Of a stretch of 64,000 nt of DNA, positions 47,612-56,178 are shown one piece after another (the first letter of the stretch is position 1; each line of letters opens with the position of its first letter). The notes under the pieces were generated by a model that saw nothing but the letters and a program-made list of their open reading frames with translations, had not been told where the DNA came from and did not search any database. Both the position numbers and the translations under genes were made by a program. The DNA comes from Actinomycetota bacterium (lineage in GTDB: Bacteria; Actinomycetota; Actinomycetes; Nanopelagicales; Nanopelagicaceae). Location: assembly GCA_009699205.1 (NCBI GenBank), contig WLOP01000006.1:50892-114891 (forward strand), given 5' to 3'.

Positions 47612-50077
47612 TTAGGGTTGAATTTCCTTATACATCGCCTCGGCGATCAAAGGCATGGCTGCTTCCCAGGACATGCCAAAAATATCTGCAAAAACATCGG
47701 TGAAGCTTCGGCCTCGGGCGATTTCTGAGAAGAATTGCATGGATGTATCAGGGCCCTTGATAGATGTCACAATCTCAACAAATAGAAAGCCCAGATCGTA
47801 GAAACGATCCTGCTCATAATCTTTCCAAAGTTTTTCAGAACTGGCACCTAGGTAGCCTTTTATCCAATCGAGAGTGTACGTTTTATCGGAACGCAAAGTT
47901 TCTAGCTCTGCAACACGATCATCTAAGTATTCTTGCAAATTCGAATTCGTCGACACCATCATGGCAAAATCGGCCTGGCCCTCAACTATCCAGGAGGGAA
48001 CATGATTTCCTAAACTCTTAAGTGCGTCGGTCTCAACCGCTGAACCAATAAATTGTTCGTCTTGAACTGTATGAACGTATTCGTGTGCAATCACATCCCC
48101 GCTTGCCACAAATCCTGCCACTTGTGATCTCTGAGCAAGACTTTTCAGAATAATCCCATCGCCTTTGTTATCAGTACCAGCACTTGCTCCTCCGCAACTA
48201 TCAAGAGCTGGGCAATTGTTGGCGGCAGAAGTCACCCACGGGTCAACGTAAATCTTGTCTACCTGCGATTGTGCCCATGCAACATCTTCAAAGGTATAAA
48301 AGATCATGTAGACCCGATCCACTTGGCCAAATCCTTTATATAACTTAGAGATACCGTCAATTTTTTCGCGCACGTTAAATGCAGGCACGATGGTGTGAGG
48401 GCCGATCAATATAGTCAATATGTTTTGCTTTGCAGCAGAACTGGCAATCTTGATCGAACTTCCATTCCACGCTCTATTTGGAACTCCAGCTAAATCGGTC
48501 GCGAGGAGATCGAATGCTGAGCTAGTCGCTGTATTGGGATTTGAAGGAACTTCAGGAGTTGGTCCAGCGTTTGGGTCGTAATTGAATTTAGTTGGTTTAG
48601 AAGTTGTATCAAGCCAATCAATAAATAATTGCTTGAGGTCGATTTTTGTCTTTGATTGCGCGAAAGCGATGAACTCTTGATTGGTCGCATTGCTATAGGC
48701 CTTCTTAGTGGCCCAACCTTTAAGGATGTCATAGAAAGTAGCATCGCCGACGGTGGTGCGAAGGGCATGCAAGGTCATTGCCCCGCGCGTGTAGACAGCT
48801 TTACTAAAGAGATCCGGAACAGCTGGCTGGCCAACCTTCACTGACCAGAATGCATCGTATGCAAATTGCGAAGTGACGGATGCGCGATGCGGGAAATTTT
48901 CAGCAGTTGCATTGTAGAAGTAATTAGCTTGGTATAAAGCTGGCTCGTTCTTTTGATCTTCGCCCCAAACCCATTGCGCATATGAAGCAAATCCTTCATT
49001 GAGCCACATATCCGACCAACGTTTTGGCGTTACTGAATCGGCATACCATTGATGTGCAAGTTCATGGATAACTACTGTCGATAAGTTCTCGGCATAAGAA
49101 TTGAGATTACTTATTGAATAGAGCGGACGCTCTTGCGTCTCCATTGCATAGTTAAGGGCGATATCGGCAACGATCGCCCCCGTAGTCTCTAGTGGGTACT
49201 TTCCAAAACGAGCAATGTAAGTATCCATAGCCGATGGAATGAAATCCAAAGCTTTTCGAACGGTGACTGCTCCCTCTGCTCCAATAGAATTTTCGTAGGC
49301 GCTTATCACTGGTATTCCACTAGTTGTTACCGACTTCAACAATGTGTAATCCCCGACTGCAAGTACAGTGTTATGCGGAGCCATCGGATACTTCTCTACC
49401 CAGACCCAAGTTTTCGTTCCGCTTTTCACCACTGGATCAACCTTGAGGTTCCCGTTAGATACAACAGTTAGCGCAGCAGGCGCTGTAACCGCAATGGTGA
49501 AAGTTGCTTTATCTGAAGGGTGATCATTGGAGGGAAACCAATACGAGGCAACATAAGGCTCGCCAACGGCCAATGTTCCTGTTTTAGTATGCAGCCAGCC
49601 TTGCGATGGAGTCGTTTCTCCTTCGCCCAGGTAGGCACCCGGCTTACCTTCATAAGATACGGCTGTGGTAAATACCTTGCCTTTGAGAATTCCTTGAGGC
49701 GGTGTAATCGAAATTTTGGAAGAAGTCGTGGAGAACTTCGCGCTCTTGTTATTAATAGTTACTTTTGTAGTTTTGAGATCATTCAAATCAAGTGAAAATT
49801 TTGAAAGATTCTGTGTGGCTTTAGCGGTAATAGTTGCCACTGCTTTGATAGTGGCATCAATACCATCGCTCTTGAGATATAACATCGAAATTGAGTAATT
49901 CTGTACGTCATATCCGCCATTGCCATGTCCTGGCGCATATGGATCATTGGCTGAAACGGCGCCGGGCAAAAATTTAACCGCGGCTGATGCCGGTGCAGCC
50001 ACCCCAATGATTGATGTGGCGGTAAAAAAAATGAGAAGTGCGCGCAGGGGAAAATTACTTCTCGCTTTGAACCGCAT
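47612..50077 (-). CDS. Exported M1-like metallopeptidase with a second HExxH domain
   Basis: 821 aa. Signal peptide 1-33 (ends ASAA). Residues about 50-500 match the M1 aminopeptidase fold: HELAHQW near 338 with third ligand in NEGFASY and the Tyr region further on; the GAMEN motif is replaced by NYAMETQ. After a Pro/Asn linker (about 505-525), residues 530-821 form a second domain with its own zinc motif HEYVH near 662 and EGQADFAM near 703, the pattern of gluzincin peptidases. The absence of an ERAP-like C-terminus distinguishes it from pepN. Probably digests external protein; 15 bp downstream of a secreted Fn3-like gene. Confidence 0.85.
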   Translation of the reverse strand: MRFKARSNFPLRALLIFFTATSIIGVAAPASAAVKFLPGAVSANDPYAPGHGNGGYDVQNYSISMLYLKSDGIDATIKAVATITAKATQNLSKFSLDLNDLKTTKVTINNKSAKFSTTSSKISITPPQGILKGKVFTTAVSYEGKPGAYLGEGETTPSQGWLHTKTGTLAVGEPYVASYWFPSNDHPSDKATFTIAVTAPAALTVVSNGNLKVDPVVKSGTKTWVWVEKYPMAPHNTVLAVGDYTLLKSVTTSGIPVISAYENSIGAEGAVTVRKALDFIPSAMDTYIARFGKYPLETTGAIVADIALNYAMETQERPLYSISNLNSYAENLSTVVIHELAHQWYADSVTPKRWSDMWLNEGFASYAQWVWGEDQKNEPALYQANYFYNATAENFPHRASVTSQFAYDAFWSVKVGQPAVPDLFSKAVYTRGAMTLHALRTTVGDATFYDILKGWATKKAYSNATNQEFIAFAQSKTKIDLKQLFIDWLDTTSKPTKFNYDPNAGPTPEVPSNPNTATSSAFDLLATDLAGVPNRAWNGSSIKIASSAAKQNILTILIGPHTIVPAFNVREKIDGISKLYKGFGQVDRVYMIFYTFEDVAWAQSQVDKIYVDPWVTSAANNCPALDSCGGASAGTDNKGDGIILKSLAQRSQVAGFVASGDVIAHEYVHTVQDEQFIGSAVETDALKSLGNHVPSWIVEGQADFAMMVSTNSNLQEYLDDRVAELETLRSDKTYTLDWIKGYLGASSEKLWKDYEQDRFYDLGFLFVEIVTSIKGPDTSMQFFSEIARGRSFTDVFADIFGMSWEAAMPLIAEAMYKEIQP

Positions 50078-50091
50078 CTCTCTGAATACTT

Positions 50092-50949
50092 TTATTTTGT
50101 AGTTACGGTTGATGAAATTGGATCAGACCAGACACCATCACCGCCAGCGTTATTTGCACGCACCTTAATTATGTACGTCCCTCCTGCTTGAACACCCGTA
50201 AGAGAAAATGACCCCGGCTTACTTGTATCTACAATATCTAAATGCGAAGTGATAGGCGCGACCGTCAAACTACCGTCATACCATTCTGCGTCATAGGAAA
50301 GGATATGTAACTTTGCTTGATCGAATGAACTGGTATCAACCAAGAGCGCCGAGAGACTGATAATCGAAGTAGACGAGTCAATTGATGCGCTAAATTCGAT
50401 ACTAGGAAATGTTGTCGGTGCCAAAATGTTGACTAGATCAAAATCTGCCTGGTAGGCCGTTAACCACAGGCTCAATTCGTTGCTAGAGATTGCATACTTG
50501 CCATCAATTGCTTTGAGTTGTGCTTTTGAAACGGCGGTCTTCTTAGAAAAATAGTTCTTCTCGTATTTCAACGCTGCCGTGTAGTCGGTAATTGCTTTAA
50601 TCAGAAGTGGATGCGACGTTGCAAATCCATCGGTTCCAGTCAGCCCCAATATAGGTGTAGTGGTAGCTATAAATGAGTTAAGTACTTTGATGTACGCCTT
50701 CTGCCAAGTCAAATACTTTGCACTCTTGATTCCAAGTTTTTTGGAAGCGCTAGCAGTGGCTTTGGTCCAACTCTCAGCAGCCTTTACAAATCCTTTGTTG
50801 TAAAAAGTGTCGATATCTGTTTCGTACTTCAAGTCACTTGCCGAAATCGCGGCGCTTGCACTTTGCAGTGGCAACAGGGAGGTTGCTGTCAGAAGGAGCG
50901 CAGTTAAGGTGAGGGCGCTTGCCCCGCGGAATTTCATCTTATTTGCCAT
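50092..50949 (-). CDS. Secreted protein with C-terminal Fn3-like domain
   Basis: 285 aa. Signal peptide (about 1-33, ending SASAA), a helical middle (35-180, Lys/Ala/Tyr rich) and a fibronectin-III-like end (about 185-285, with SLTGVQAGGTYIIKVRANN). Not recognised as a named family. AGGAG precedes ATG 50949. It lies 15 bp upstream of the double metallopeptidase and is probably co-transcribed, perhaps as an accessory or binding partner (inference). Confidence 0.75.
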   Translation of the reverse strand: MANKMKFRGASALTLTALLLTATSLLPLQSASAAISASDLKYETDIDTFYNKGFVKAAESWTKATASASKKLGIKSAKYLTWQKAYIKVLNSFIATTTPILGLTGTDGFATSHPLLIKAITDYTAALKYEKNYFSKKTAVSKAQLKAIDGKYAISSNELSLWLTAYQADFDLVNILAPTTFPSIEFSASIDSSTSIISLSALLVDTSSFDQAKLHILSYDAEWYDGSLTVAPITSHLDIVDTSKPGSFSLTGVQAGGTYIIKVRANNAGGDGVWSDPISSTVTTK

Positions 50950-51037
50950 TGCTTATCTCCTGTCGCGGCCGATTGGCAATTATGGAGCCGACTCAAGCTT
51001 TAGGCAAGGCTTTACCTCTTGAGTAATTGCGCGGCGC

Positions 51038-51043
51038 TATCCT
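51038..51043 (+). promoter_or_regulatory. Leaderless -10 element of amidase gene
   Basis: TATCCT, 6 nt before ATG 51050; no Shine-Dalgarno. Confidence 0.6.
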
Positions 51044-51049
51044 TCTCAC

Positions 51050-52453
51050 ATGAGTAATTTCAAAGGGGCTATCGAGCAAATTCATGAACTGAAATCAGGG
51101 AAAACCTCTGCAGCGCAAACAACTGGTGAAGTTCTAGATTGCATCGCTTCTATTGATAGCGCTGGCTATGAACTGAGATCCGTATTGGCGCTGAGCCAGC
51201 ACAGCCAAAGTTATTCGGCGCAAGACCTACTCAGTACACCACTTGCCGGGCTTCCAATTTTGATTAAAGATAACGTTGAAGCGATAGGGCTACCGGCAAG
51301 CGCTGGCTCTGAATTCTTAATCGATTTTCCTGTGACGCAAGATTCACCACTTACCGCTCGTCTACGTAAGGCTGGCGCTCAAATAATCGGTGCGACCAAC
51401 CTTTCCGAGTGGGCCAATATTCGCTCTACCCAATCAACAAGTGGGTGGTCAGCGCTCGGTGGGCTTACTGCGAACCCTTGGCAACATGGACGAAGCGCTG
51501 GTGGATCCTCATCGGGCTCGGGCGCTGCGATTGCCGCGGGAATAGTCTCGATGGCTGTGGGAAGTGAAACTGATGGATCGATTATCTGCCCCGCGTCGCT
51601 TAACGGTTGTGTCGGAATTAAACCTACAGTTGGATCAATCCCACGCGATCAAATGGTTCCAATTAGTGCCAGTCAAGATAGTCCAGGACCTATGACGCGA
51701 ACCGTTGCAGATGCCGCGTTGATGTTAGAAATCATGATGGATTCAACGGGGCTCGTAAAGGCGTCTCAATCTCCAGCACCGCTAAGAATTGGCGTGATTT
51801 CTACTTGGATCACTCCAAATGATGCTACTAATTCACTATTTCTGGATTCGGTTTCGAAACTATCAAGAGCTGGTATCGAAATTATTGAGATTGCAATTGA
51901 AGAACCTTCAGATTCTGTCGGCGAAGATGAATACAACGTTTTACTCCATGAGTTATTTGATGACTTGGGTGCTTACTTTCAGATTCGAACGCGCGGCAAA
52001 TACTCATCGCTTGCAGAATTAGTTGATTTCAATCACTCCCATCAAGGCACTGAGATGAAATATTTCAATCAGGATCTATTCGACCAAGCTCTCGCATTGG
52101 GCGGACGGGGTGAGGCTTATCAAATACGTAGAAACCGAAACCTTGCTTGGGCTAATGAAGTTTTAGCAAAAGCGCTCAACGGCGTGGATGTTGCAATCGG
52201 TACTAGTTATTCTCCAGCTTGGTTAAGTACTTTAGGAAAAGGCGATGACCATTCGGGTGCTAGTTGGATAACGATGGCGCCATCAATTGCAGGCACTCCG
52301 ATTGGCGCTCTACCCATGGGCTTAGTTGATGGTTTGCCTGTGGGGCTTGGTGTAATCGCAGGTAGGAATGAAGAAGCTCAATTAGTCCGCGCGATGAGCG
52401 CCATTGAAAGAGCGCTCGGGATCGGCATACTTGAGCCAACTTTCATCAAGTAG
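51050..52453 (+). CDS. Amidase-signature family amidohydrolase
   Basis: 467 aa. Ser-cisSer-Lys amidase: Lys in PILIKDNVEAIG near residue 79 and the Ser-rich signature GGSSSGSGAAIAAG near 151 followed by SETDGSI. Cleaves small amides, possibly amino-acid amides or nylon-like oligomers; family alone does not tell. Alternative GatA is unlikely because GatB/GatC genes are not adjacent and length differs in the C-terminal part. 3' end overlaps the convergent methyltransferase gene. Confidence 0.92.
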   Translation: MSNFKGAIEQIHELKSGKTSAAQTTGEVLDCIASIDSAGYELRSVLALSQHSQSYSAQDLLSTPLAGLPILIKDNVEAIGLPASAGSEFLIDFPVTQDSPLTARLRKAGAQIIGATNLSEWANIRSTQSTSGWSALGGLTANPWQHGRSAGGSSSGSGAAIAAGIVSMAVGSETDGSIICPASLNGCVGIKPTVGSIPRDQMVPISASQDSPGPMTRTVADAALMLEIMMDSTGLVKASQSPAPLRIGVISTWITPNDATNSLFLDSVSKLSRAGIEIIEIAIEEPSDSVGEDEYNVLLHELFDDLGAYFQIRTRGKYSSLAELVDFNHSHQGTEMKYFNQDLFDQALALGGRGEAYQIRRNRNLAWANEVLAKALNGVDVAIGTSYSPAWLSTLGKGDDHSGASWITMAPSIAGTPIGALPMGLVDGLPVGLGVIAGRNEEAQLVRAMSAIERALGIGILEPTFIK

Positions 52454-53642
52454 AACTATTCAACTTCCCATTTAGCGCTGGTGTTACTTTCCACAGTGCA
52501 ACCATCTCGTCGTAGCGAGCAATCTCCTCTGGTTCTGGATTGGCGCCAGTCTTTACCGCACGAATCATGAGGTTACGCGGGGTGTGTTCTCCCCCAATGA
52601 ATTCAATGGCTTCTGTGCGATATCCACGGATTTTAAGGATTTGAATTCGCAGAGCATCTGTCAGCAAATCAGCTAAACGCTCTTTCATTAATCCGTACTT
52701 AGTTATTACACTCCAAGGTTCTGGGCTTTCCTTGAGTTGGCTCTGAAGATCGTGGTGACAACATGGTGCGATTAATAGCAAGCGAGCATCGTTTTTGATT
52801 CCCCATGCAATCGCATCATCTGTCGCGGTATCGCAAGCGTGCAGAGCGATGACAACATCGGCTCGGGCAATGGTCGTTGTTGCAATTTCTTCCGCGAGAA
52901 AATCAATGGTGGCGTTGATGCCCAGAACTTCTGCAATCTTGCTATTTCTGATTCGCGAACTTTCACGAACATCAATCCCAGTGACATGAACGGGAATTCC
53001 GATATTGCATAAATATTGGTGCGCCGCAAATGTCAGATATGCATTTCCGCACCCTAAGTCGGCAATTGTTAGAGGAGCTTGCACAGTGGGTGTCGGAATA
53101 TGTCCGGCATCTATTGCACGCTTAAGGGTAGGTGCGAGGATGCGCAAGAACTCCTCCACTTGTAGATATTTATCTTGGCGGGAAGGCTTGATTTTTCCAT
53201 GCACATCAGCGATTCCGACCTCGCGTAAGAATGGGTCAGAAGCGTCGAGCAATCGCGGCTTCACTCGATCATGATCGAGTGTCTGCACGTGTTCACTTTT
53301 TTCAAAGTGAATCATCGCTACATCTTTTTTAGTAATTCGAATCGCCATAGAACCAGAAGTTTGCTCTACCAAGATATTTGCATAGCCACTGCTCAGCAGG
53401 TCTAGGAGCGCGGGCGAACTCGCCTCTTGGGATGTGAGATTTCTTGTAAGTGTTTGGCGTCCATCATTTGAGGCAACCTGCAAAAGCAACTGCTCCTTAA
53501 TCAAGACTGGCCGAATATCAATTCGCTCGAAGGCTGGTTGCATATTTCTGCGTCTGCCCGAAAGCACGACGCGGACTAAGGACTCTGGAGTACGGATGAG
53601 CGAAACGGCGTTAGCCAGCGCTTCGTCTAACTCTTGGCCCAT
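52446..53642 (-). CDS. Class I SAM-dependent methyltransferase (Methyltransf_32-like)
   Basis: 398 aa. N-terminal 160 residues of unknown fold contain TRNLTSQEASSPALLDLL; the C-terminal part is a Rossmann methyltransferase with IADLGCGNAYLTF and the acidic end VIALHACDTATDDAI. The HACDTATDDA block followed by CCHHDLQ is typical of Methyltransf_32, some members of which modify RNA. Substrate unknown. Predicted leaderless from TAGTTT. Confidence 0.88.
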   Translation of the reverse strand: MGQELDEALANAVSLIRTPESLVRVVLSGRRRNMQPAFERIDIRPVLIKEQLLLQVASNDGRQTLTRNLTSQEASSPALLDLLSSGYANILVEQTSGSMAIRITKKDVAMIHFEKSEHVQTLDHDRVKPRLLDASDPFLREVGIADVHGKIKPSRQDKYLQVEEFLRILAPTLKRAIDAGHIPTPTVQAPLTIADLGCGNAYLTFAAHQYLCNIGIPVHVTGIDVRESSRIRNSKIAEVLGINATIDFLAEEIATTTIARADVVIALHACDTATDDAIAWGIKNDARLLLIAPCCHHDLQSQLKESPEPWSVITKYGLMKERLADLLTDALRIQILKIRGYRTEAIEFIGGEHTPRNLMIRAVKTGANPEPEEIARYDEMVALWKVTPALNGKLNSST

Positions 53643-53648
53643 GTCTAA

Positions 53649-53654
53649 AAACTA
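53649..53654 (-). promoter_or_regulatory. Leaderless -10 element of methyltransferase gene
   Basis: TAGTTT on the minus strand, 6 nt before ATG 53642; no Shine-Dalgarno. Confidence 0.55.
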
Positions 53655-53668
53655 GCAGAATTGGCTCA

Positions 53669-54664
53669 CTATTGAATGGGGAACTTGCCCTTTGCCGACC
53701 AAGCAGGACCCAATTCCTCAAGATCAGAGTTAGCTTGCGCATTAATAATTCCCATTGAAGCCACACGGTTGCGTACGATGTCAGCAATCATCAAGTTATA
53801 GCCACCTTCGTGGACACTAAAATCACCTGACACATAAAAGATATATCGAGACCCATCCTTATAGGGAAATGGATCAGATGTATCCCATTGTGTGGAATTA
53901 AAAGATAAAGGCTTGGATTCACTACCGTCGTAATATCCCCACATCAAACGATCGTGGTGATTGGCTTGCACTTGCGTATAGAGATATTTCTTTTCATCCA
54001 CGCCAATCGGATAATAGGCACGCAAAACTGGATCATTCCAAAGTTCGCTCACTTTGCCGTTCTTATAAATCATAATCTTGTCGTGGCGCTCAAAGATGAT
54101 GTCTCGGCCGTTAGGCAAGAAGTATGGAATTGAGGATTCTGGTTCTCCGGGGGTTAAATACGTTTTATCGCGGCCATCGGCCAACATTGTTGTCAGGACA
54201 CCATCTTCTTTATAAACAATTTTGGAGCCATCAAGTGAAAACTTTGGATCTTCATCGCGCTTTCCATTAGGGCCCGTGAGGTTGATTGGCTCTGCCCAGT
54301 TCTTGCCATTCCAGTGGGAAACAAACACATCCCAATCATTTTCTAACAAACCTGCAGCCGATCCCATGAAAACCATGCTCTCGCCATCTGCACTGAAATG
54401 TGCGTTGATGGGTGAGATCATCCCTTTCCAGTCACGATTGATATGAGCAATACGCCCTGTTGAAAGTTCGATCATCCAAAGCTGACCATTCCACGCACCG
54501 TAATCGCTATAACGGTGATAAACGAGTACACCCTCAAGTCGTAGATCAGAGTTTTTGAGAGCTTTCACACTATGCGCTGGCGCAACCGCCTTAATAAGAA
54601 AGGTAAGCGCTAGAAGTACCACGAGAAGAATAACAATCTTGTTACTTTGCATTCGCCACGTCAT
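53669..54664 (-). CDS. TolB-like beta-propeller exported protein
   Basis: 331 aa. An N-terminal hydrophobic segment (about 9-27) acts as signal or anchor. The rest shows repeated WD40-like/TolB-type blades, with phrases such as DEDPKFSLDGSKIVYK, INAHFSADGESMVF and SIPYFLPNGRDIIF. No enzymatic motif is visible. Possibly a sensor, binding or scaffold protein at the cell surface. Back to back with the sugar-operon promoter, so the regulators of that operon could affect it too. Leaderless -10 predicted. Confidence 0.8.
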   Translation of the reverse strand: MTWRMQSNKIVILLVVLLALTFLIKAVAPAHSVKALKNSDLRLEGVLVYHRYSDYGAWNGQLWMIELSTGRIAHINRDWKGMISPINAHFSADGESMVFMGSAAGLLENDWDVFVSHWNGKNWAEPINLTGPNGKRDEDPKFSLDGSKIVYKEDGVLTTMLADGRDKTYLTPGEPESSIPYFLPNGRDIIFERHDKIMIYKNGKVSELWNDPVLRAYYPIGVDEKKYLYTQVQANHHDRLMWGYYDGSESKPLSFNSTQWDTSDPFPYKDGSRYIFYVSGDFSVHEGGYNLMIADIVRNRVASMGIINAQANSDLEELGPAWSAKGKFPIQ

Positions 54665-54670
54665 AAATCC

Positions 54671-54676
54671 ACCCTA
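54671..54676 (-). promoter_or_regulatory. Leaderless -10 element of TolB-like gene
   Basis: TAGGGT on the minus strand, 6 nt before ATG 54664; no Shine-Dalgarno. Confidence 0.6.
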
Positions 54677-54683
54677 TCGGCAC

Positions 54684-54711
54684 TTGACCTACCTCACAAG
54701 AGATGTAAGGT
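54684..54711 (+). promoter_or_regulatory. Predicted promoter of the amino-sugar operon
   Basis: TTGACC (54684-54689), 16-bp spacer, TAAGGT (54706-54711). The -10 overlaps the first palindromic operator. It gives a leader of about 70 nt to ATG 54791. Confidence 0.5.
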
Positions 54712-54719
54712 AACCTAAC
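54705..54719. promoter_or_regulatory. Operator palindrome 1
   Basis: GTAAGGTAACCTAAC reads as a palindrome allowing A/T variation. It covers the -10. It recurs as GGTAGGTTTCCTAAC 22 bp downstream. Likely bound by the ROK regulator at 58041-59240. Confidence 0.6.
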
Positions 54720-54726
54720 ACAAATC

Positions 54727-54741
54727 GGTAGGTTTCCTAAC
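54727..54741. promoter_or_regulatory. Operator palindrome 2
   Basis: GGTAGGTTTCCTAAC, same frame as operator 1 and starting 22 bp (about two helical turns) downstream, so two repressor dimers could bind on one DNA face. Both are followed by ACAA. Confidence 0.6.
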
Positions 54742-54790
54742 ACAACGATAGAGGCATCGTGTGCTCCTACCCAAACTCAAAGGAGTAACA

Positions 54791-56167
54791 ATGTTGAAAA
54801 AGCGTTTAATCGCGATTTTCGCGATTTCGGCTCTCACTGTTGCTGGTCAAGTTGCTGTAACCGCTTCTTCAGAAGCAGCCACTAAAACCATCACTGTTGC
54901 TAGCCCATGGCATGACGGCGGCTTAGAGATTTGGAATGCCGCAATTGCTCGATTTGAAAAGGCAAACCCTGGCATCAATGTGATTTCCAAAGGAAATCAA
55001 GATATGGCCAAGTCGTTAGCTGATATCAATGCTGGCACTGGCCCAGATATCTCCGTTGCCAACGGTCCAGGAAACGTAGGTTGGTTCTGCGCGACTGGTG
55101 CGTGGAAGAACCTCAATAAACTGATCAACAGCCCAACAACTGGCATCAAGATTAAGGATGTCTTCCCGGCTGCTGTGAATGATTATACGATTTCGCAAGG
55201 AAATCGTTGTGCGTTGCCTTTCACCACTGAACCAATTGGCATGTTCTATAACAAAGACCTTCTGCTTAAAGCTGGCTTCGCAAAGCCTCCTACAACAACA
55301 GAGGAACTTCTCGCTTACTCTAAAAAACTCACTACCTTTGATGCCAATGGCGATATTAAGACCGCTGGATTCGTTCCATGGGTTGGATATAACGACTATG
55401 GATTCACTGCAAATGACCTTGGCAATATGTTTGGTGCTAAATGGTACAAAGCAGATGGAACTCCTGCGCTTGGCTCAGATCCACAGTGGGTTAAAGCCTT
55501 TAACTGGCAGCGCACTTTTATCGCCCAAGTATTCGGCGGCGGAGATTTTGCTAAAGGCAAAACTAAGCTCCTGAAGTTCGTTGCAGGTGCTGGAAGCCCT
55601 TGGGGCCTCAACGGAGATTTCCCTACAGGTCGCGCTGCAATCTGGATCGATGCTGTATGGATGATTGGCCTTTTCTGCGATCCAACAGAAAATTGGGTCA
55701 TGATGCCTTGCAACAAACCTCCAGTTAACTTTGGCGTTGCTCCAATGCCAGTCGTTGGCGCACTCAAATCATCTCTCTACGGTGCAGCACGCTATGGCGG
55801 AAACACTATGGGCATCGGACGAGATACCAAGAATGTTGCAGAAGCTTGGAAACTCATCAAGTTCCTTGCAACCGATACTCAGCTACAGGTTGATTTCGCG
55901 AACTACGCTACTCAACCACCTTCAACAATCGCAGCGCTTAATTCCAAGGATCTCGTTTACCCAGCGGTCTATAAGCCATTCATCGATATCGTCAAGAACA
56001 AACGATCCGGGTACCACAAGATCATGTTCGTTGCTGAGCACCTTGATGAAGATGAACTCAACAACTTGATGGCCGCTTGGCAAGCAGGGACAGTGTCGAA
56101 CATCTCTACGGCGCTTAAAGATGCTTCTGCCAACATTGCGACGATCATCGCTAGAAACAGCAAGTAA
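54791..56167 (+). CDS. ABC sugar transporter substrate-binding protein
   Basis: About 458 aa. Start ATG 54791 chosen over upstream codons because AAGGAG lies 6 nt before it and a signal peptide (MLKKRLIAIFAISALTVAG, cleavage after SSEAA) begins there. Family 1 solute-binding fold (MalE/UgpB-like): WHDGGLEIWNAAIARFEKANPGI, DINAGTGPDISVANGPG, and the C-terminal EAWKLIKFLATD. No lipobox Cys. First gene of the operon carrying GH4, kinase and GH84, so its ligand is probably GlcNAc or a chito-oligosaccharide. Confidence 0.92.
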   Translation: MLKKRLIAIFAISALTVAGQVAVTASSEAATKTITVASPWHDGGLEIWNAAIARFEKANPGINVISKGNQDMAKSLADINAGTGPDISVANGPGNVGWFCATGAWKNLNKLINSPTTGIKIKDVFPAAVNDYTISQGNRCALPFTTEPIGMFYNKDLLLKAGFAKPPTTTEELLAYSKKLTTFDANGDIKTAGFVPWVGYNDYGFTANDLGNMFGAKWYKADGTPALGSDPQWVKAFNWQRTFIAQVFGGGDFAKGKTKLLKFVAGAGSPWGLNGDFPTGRAAIWIDAVWMIGLFCDPTENWVMMPCNKPPVNFGVAPMPVVGALKSSLYGAARYGGNTMGIGRDTKNVAEAWKLIKFLATDTQLQVDFANYATQPPSTIAALNSKDLVYPAVYKPFIDIVKNKRSGYHKIMFVAEHLDEDELNNLMAAWQAGTVSNISTALKDASANIATIIARNSK

Positions 56168-56178
56168 CACACATACAT

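Noticed and set aside
54705..54741. DtxR/IdeR iron box
   Set aside because: The TTAGG/CCTAA arms resemble it, but the real box is 19 bp with a longer centre; the spacing here is four bases shorter and the operon is for sugar uptake.
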